Below, piece after piece: positions 62,746 through 64,000 of a DNA stretch of 64,000 bases. Every line of letters begins with the position of its first letter. The first letter of the stretch is position 1. The notes beneath the pieces are model-generated. The model worked only from the letters and a program-made list of their open reading frames with translations. It did no database searches and was not told the DNA's origin. This stretch comes from Syntrophomonas sp. (lineage in GTDB: Bacteria > Bacillota > Syntrophomonadia > Syntrophomonadales > Syntrophomonadaceae): NCBI GenBank assembly GCA_016841245.1, contig JAENZN010000001.1, forward strand, positions 124,001 through 188,000. The letters are read 5' to 3'. Position numbers and translations under genes: made by a program.

Positions 62746-63780
62746 ATGTTGGAATTAAGAAATATATCCCTATCCCTGGGCGATTTTAAGCTGGATAAAT
62801 TCAGCCTCACGGTGAAGGAAGGGGAATACTTTGTACTCCTGGGCCCTACTGGCACCGGTAAAACGGTTACCCTGGAACTAATAGCGGGATTATATCAGCC
62901 TGAAGAGGGGGAAGTATACTTTAACGGAGCCCGTATTGATAACCTGCCTCCCGAAAAAAGGCAGATAGGTTTTGTGTACCAGGATTATGCTTTATTTCCT
63001 TTCCTGACCGTAGATGAGAATATCAAGTTTCCCCTTACTCACCGGCGTATACATCCAAAAGAAATCAGGCAGAAGTGCCTGGAAACCATGGAAATGCTGG
63101 GAATCACTCACCTTCTCTCCCGTTACCCATCCGCCTTGAGCGGAGGAGAAAAGCAGAGAACAGCCCTGGCCCGGGCTCTGGTATGTTCCCCCCGCATACT
63201 GCTCCTGGATGAACCGTTATCGGCTCTGGACCCTTCAACCAGGGAATCCCTGCAGGAGGAACTCAAGAGAATCCATTGTATTACAGGTACTACTACCATT
63301 CACATCAGCCATGATTTTAAAGAAGCCCTGGCGCTGGCAGACCGTATCGGAGTAATGCACAACGGTGTTCTTATTCAACATGGGGACCCGGTAGAAGTCT
63401 TTAAATGTCCAGCCAGTGAATTCACTGCTTCCTTCCTGGGCAGCTGTAATATTTTCAGAGGAGAAGCTGATGGCAGCTGTGTTAAGCTCTCTGAATATAT
63501 TCAAGTTTTTACCCTGGATCAGAAGCACGGCAGAGTCTCAATAAGCATTCGTCCAGAAGATATCATTATTTCCCAAGACCCTGTATCAGCCAGTGCCAGG
63601 AATAGCTTTCCCGGGGTTGTGACCTCGATTATAAACCAGGGACCGCTTTTCAAAATAGAAGCAGATTGCGGAATAGCTTTGACTTCCCTGATTACCGGGA
63701 AGGCAGCTACAGAAATGGAGCTGGCTATTGGAAGTGAAGTCTGGATGACCTTCAAAACTACTGCAGTTAACGTGATTTGA
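62746..63780 (+). CDS. modC: Molybdate/tungstate ABC transporter ATP-binding protein
   Basis: This 344-residue ATPase shows Walker A GPTGTGKT near 34, Q-loop YQDYALFPFLTV, signature LSGGEKQR near 130, Walker B LLLDEPLSALDPS and HISHDFKEAL. The C-terminal 110 residues form the regulatory beta-domain (ISIRPEDIIIS and a TOBE-like end), as in ModC/WtpC that respond to bound Mo or W. It closes the riboswitch-controlled operon. Confidence 0.94.
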   Translation: MLELRNISLSLGDFKLDKFSLTVKEGEYFVLLGPTGTGKTVTLELIAGLYQPEEGEVYFNGARIDNLPPEKRQIGFVYQDYALFPFLTVDENIKFPLTHRRIHPKEIRQKCLETMEMLGITHLLSRYPSALSGGEKQRTALARALVCSPRILLLDEPLSALDPSTRESLQEELKRIHCITGTTTIHISHDFKEALALADRIGVMHNGVLIQHGDPVEVFKCPASEFTASFLGSCNIFRGEADGSCVKLSEYIQVFTLDQKHGRVSISIRPEDIIISQDPVSASARNSFPGVVTSIINQGPLFKIEADCGIALTSLITGKAATEMELAIGSEVWMTFKTTAVNVI

Positions 63781-64000
63781 GCGATATGGGGCCGGTTCTT
63801 GGCAAATTCTTCACCCCGCTGACTGTCAGTAATTCACTCAACTTTCTGACCAGAAAAACTGGCTGAGAAGCCCCAAATACCAATAAAATTAGGAGCTAAA
63901 AAACTAGTATTGACGTAAAAAGTGCACCCTAGTTTGGTAAAATGTTAATAACCACAAAAGCACGCCAAACGTAGAAAGGATGCACAAGTTAATGTTATAT
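63781..64000. other. Window end: possible start of another gene or IS end
   Basis: An ATG at 63992 (or the in-frame ATG at 63980) follows GTAGAAAGGA. Upstream, AAACTAGTATTGACG (63901-63915) nearly repeats 51891-51907 beside the transposase remnant, and GTTTGG/CCAAAC form a loose inverted repeat at 63934-63970. This fits an IS left end with its transposase start, but only three to seven codons are visible. Confidence 0.35.

Overview
The window looks like a chromosomal segment of a spore-forming, strictly anaerobic member of the Clostridia, most likely a Syntrophomonas-like syntroph. This is inference from gene content. Supporting signs are a CoA-transferase beside a sigma-54 activator, a ferredoxin-dependent 2-oxoacid oxidoreductase, a sodium-pumping biotin decarboxylase, a molybdate/tungstate importer behind Moco riboswitches, sporulation genes (spoIIP and a 21-codon spoVM) and AddAB rather than RecBCD. 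No rRNA and no CRISPR array was seen; there is one tRNA gene.

Layout. 1-9.1 kb: CoA-transferase (5' end at the window edge), a compact GC-rich structured RNA candidate, a CBS-PAS-sigma-54 activator, then a complete BceRS-BceAB-type peptide-antibiotic sensing and detoxification module with its own operator. 9.1-16.5 kb: addBA, preceded by two small ORFs joined to it by 4-nt start/stop overlaps. 16.6-31.9 kb: housekeeping and small membrane genes, including a ZIP transporter, a YjbQ protein, dinG, spoVM, a thioesterase, a 3D-domain protein, tdk, ahcY, spoIIP and an MFS exporter. Within it lies an unusually well-defined SOS promoter driving a 35-residue hydrophobic peptide. 32-35.9 kb: a mobile-element graveyard downstream of tRNA-Arg(CCG), with an integrase/replication-protein chimera, secreted proteins of unknown function, IS21-like terminal repeats and a serine recombinase broken by a stop codon.

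36-43 kb: a five-gene dipeptide/oligopeptide ABC transporter followed by an M38-type amidohydrolase, plausibly import and hydrolysis of a peptide-like substrate. 43-44.1 kb: a DUF134 regulator with glycine-rich and zinc-ribbon partners behind a strong promoter. 44.4-48 kb: a GC-richer, four-subunit 2-oxoacid:ferredoxin oxidoreductase operon with a FadR/GntR-type palindrome at its promoter and structured repeats between its genes. 48.4-51.7 kb: a Na+-translocating decarboxylase operon on the opposite strand. 51.8-54 kb: IS and HTH remnants and a PilZ protein. 54.1-58.2 kb: an ATPase / NEW3-like surface protein / MacB-type permease operon. 58.4-59.5 kb: a highly acidic, internally duplicated secreted protein. 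60-63.8 kb: three tandem Moco riboswitches, two with strong terminators and the first with a weaker one, in front of modABC. The last 100 bases look like the start of another, possibly mobile, gene.

The strongest observations for follow-up are the SOS-controlled micropeptide, the triple riboswitch array, the 205-nt structured RNA at 1471-1675, the unannotated-size spoVM, and the coupled small ORFs ahead of addBA. All functional calls come from reading motifs by eye; no database search was run.
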